This document shows positions 63,887-64,000 of a DNA stretch of 64,000 nt, one piece after another. This DNA comes from CATQHW01 sp965243545 (GTDB lineage Bacteria; Spirochaetota; Spirochaetia; SZUA-6; Bin103), in assembly GCA_965243545.1 (NCBI GenBank), contig OZ251573.1, forward strand, positions 3,472,001-3,536,000. Direction: 5' to 3'. The notes under the pieces were generated by a model that saw nothing but the letters and a program-made list of their open reading frames with translations, was not told where the DNA came from and ran no database searches. The translations under genes were made by a program, and so were the position numbers. How positions within the stretch are numbered: position 1 is the first letter of the stretch; each line of letters opens with the position of its first letter.

Positions 63887-64000
63887 CGGCTCCGCCCGGG
63901 GCAGCGCGGCGGCCGTCCCTGCCAAGCCGCCGCCTGCCAAGCCGCCGCCGGCCGGCCCGCTGCCCGTTGGCCGGCGTCCTGTTGGCCGGCGTCCTGTTGG
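63883..64000 (+). CDS. Probable LptA start, cut by the right window edge
   Basis: ATG 63883 overlaps the lptC stop. The 39 visible residues are basic and then hydrophobic (CPLAGVLLAGVLL), as in a signal peptide, with a short tandem repeat at the edge. The identity as LptA rests on position after lptC only. Confidence 0.5.
   Translation, partial: MTAPPGAARRPSLPSRRLPSRRRPARCPLAGVLLAGVLL

Overview
This is a GC-rich (about 70%), gene-dense window from a diderm bacterium. LptC, a probable LptA start, lipoprotein signals and a tripartite efflux operon all imply an outer membrane. My best guess is a Spirochaetota-like, possibly host-associated lineage. The guess rests mainly on the YmdB/TIGR00282-type gene at 62461, whose altered active-site pattern I recall from spirochaete homologues, and on the divergent-PAP2 gene. 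It is inference, not a placement. Many start and stop codons overlap (ATGA, GTGA, TGATG), so genes are arranged in tightly coupled operons. No rRNA, tRNA or CRISPR array was found.

Layout. 1-13 kb: a D-aminoacylase cut by the left edge, an HNH protein, a lipoprotein, a K+ channel-like protein, PsiE, a HAD phosphatase, a gliding-type ABC operon (GldA, GldFG fusion, DUF4340), an aldehyde dehydrogenase and a glutaredoxin. 13-16 kb: a lower-GC NYN nuclease + NACHT ATPase pair on the minus strand. 16-18 kb: AlkD-like, divergent PAP2 and a 2-hydroxyacid dehydrogenase. 18.2-34 kb: a mosaic defence-type island with a DUF499 ATPase, a small partner, a minus-strand ParA/HATPase pair, an Rpn nuclease, an AAA ATPase carrying two copies of the Rpn tail, a DUF1156 DNA methyltransferase, a minus-strand membrane protein and a PLD-SNF2 helicase. 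34-46 kb: housekeeping and metabolic genes (bL28, zinc-free bL31, SelA-like, MogA, threonine dehydratase, FAD/Fe-S oxidase, aconitase) and a MoxR-like/VWA pair. 46-54 kb: four paralogous GT39-like membrane proteins, one frameshifted, interrupted by a GMC oxidoreductase. 54-56 kb: enolase-superfamily dehydratase plus HpaI-type aldolase. 56-61 kb: MacAB-like efflux operon. 61-64 kb: CinA-C/nucleotidylyltransferase fusion, YmdB-like protein, LptC and the start of a probable LptA.

The most notable part is 18.2-34 kb. The DUF499, DUF1156 methyltransferase and PLD-helicase genes form a plus-strand backbone. Two opposite-strand, lower-GC cargo segments sit in it, and each is flanked on its right by a broken copy of the end of the backbone gene on its left. 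Between them, an Rpn-type nuclease with an internal start codon shares its C-terminal module with the next gene, an AAA ATPase. I propose this as a candidate unrecognised nuclease/ATPase defence module built around an intragenic-antitoxin-like domain. The NYN-NACHT pair nearby is a second candidate system.
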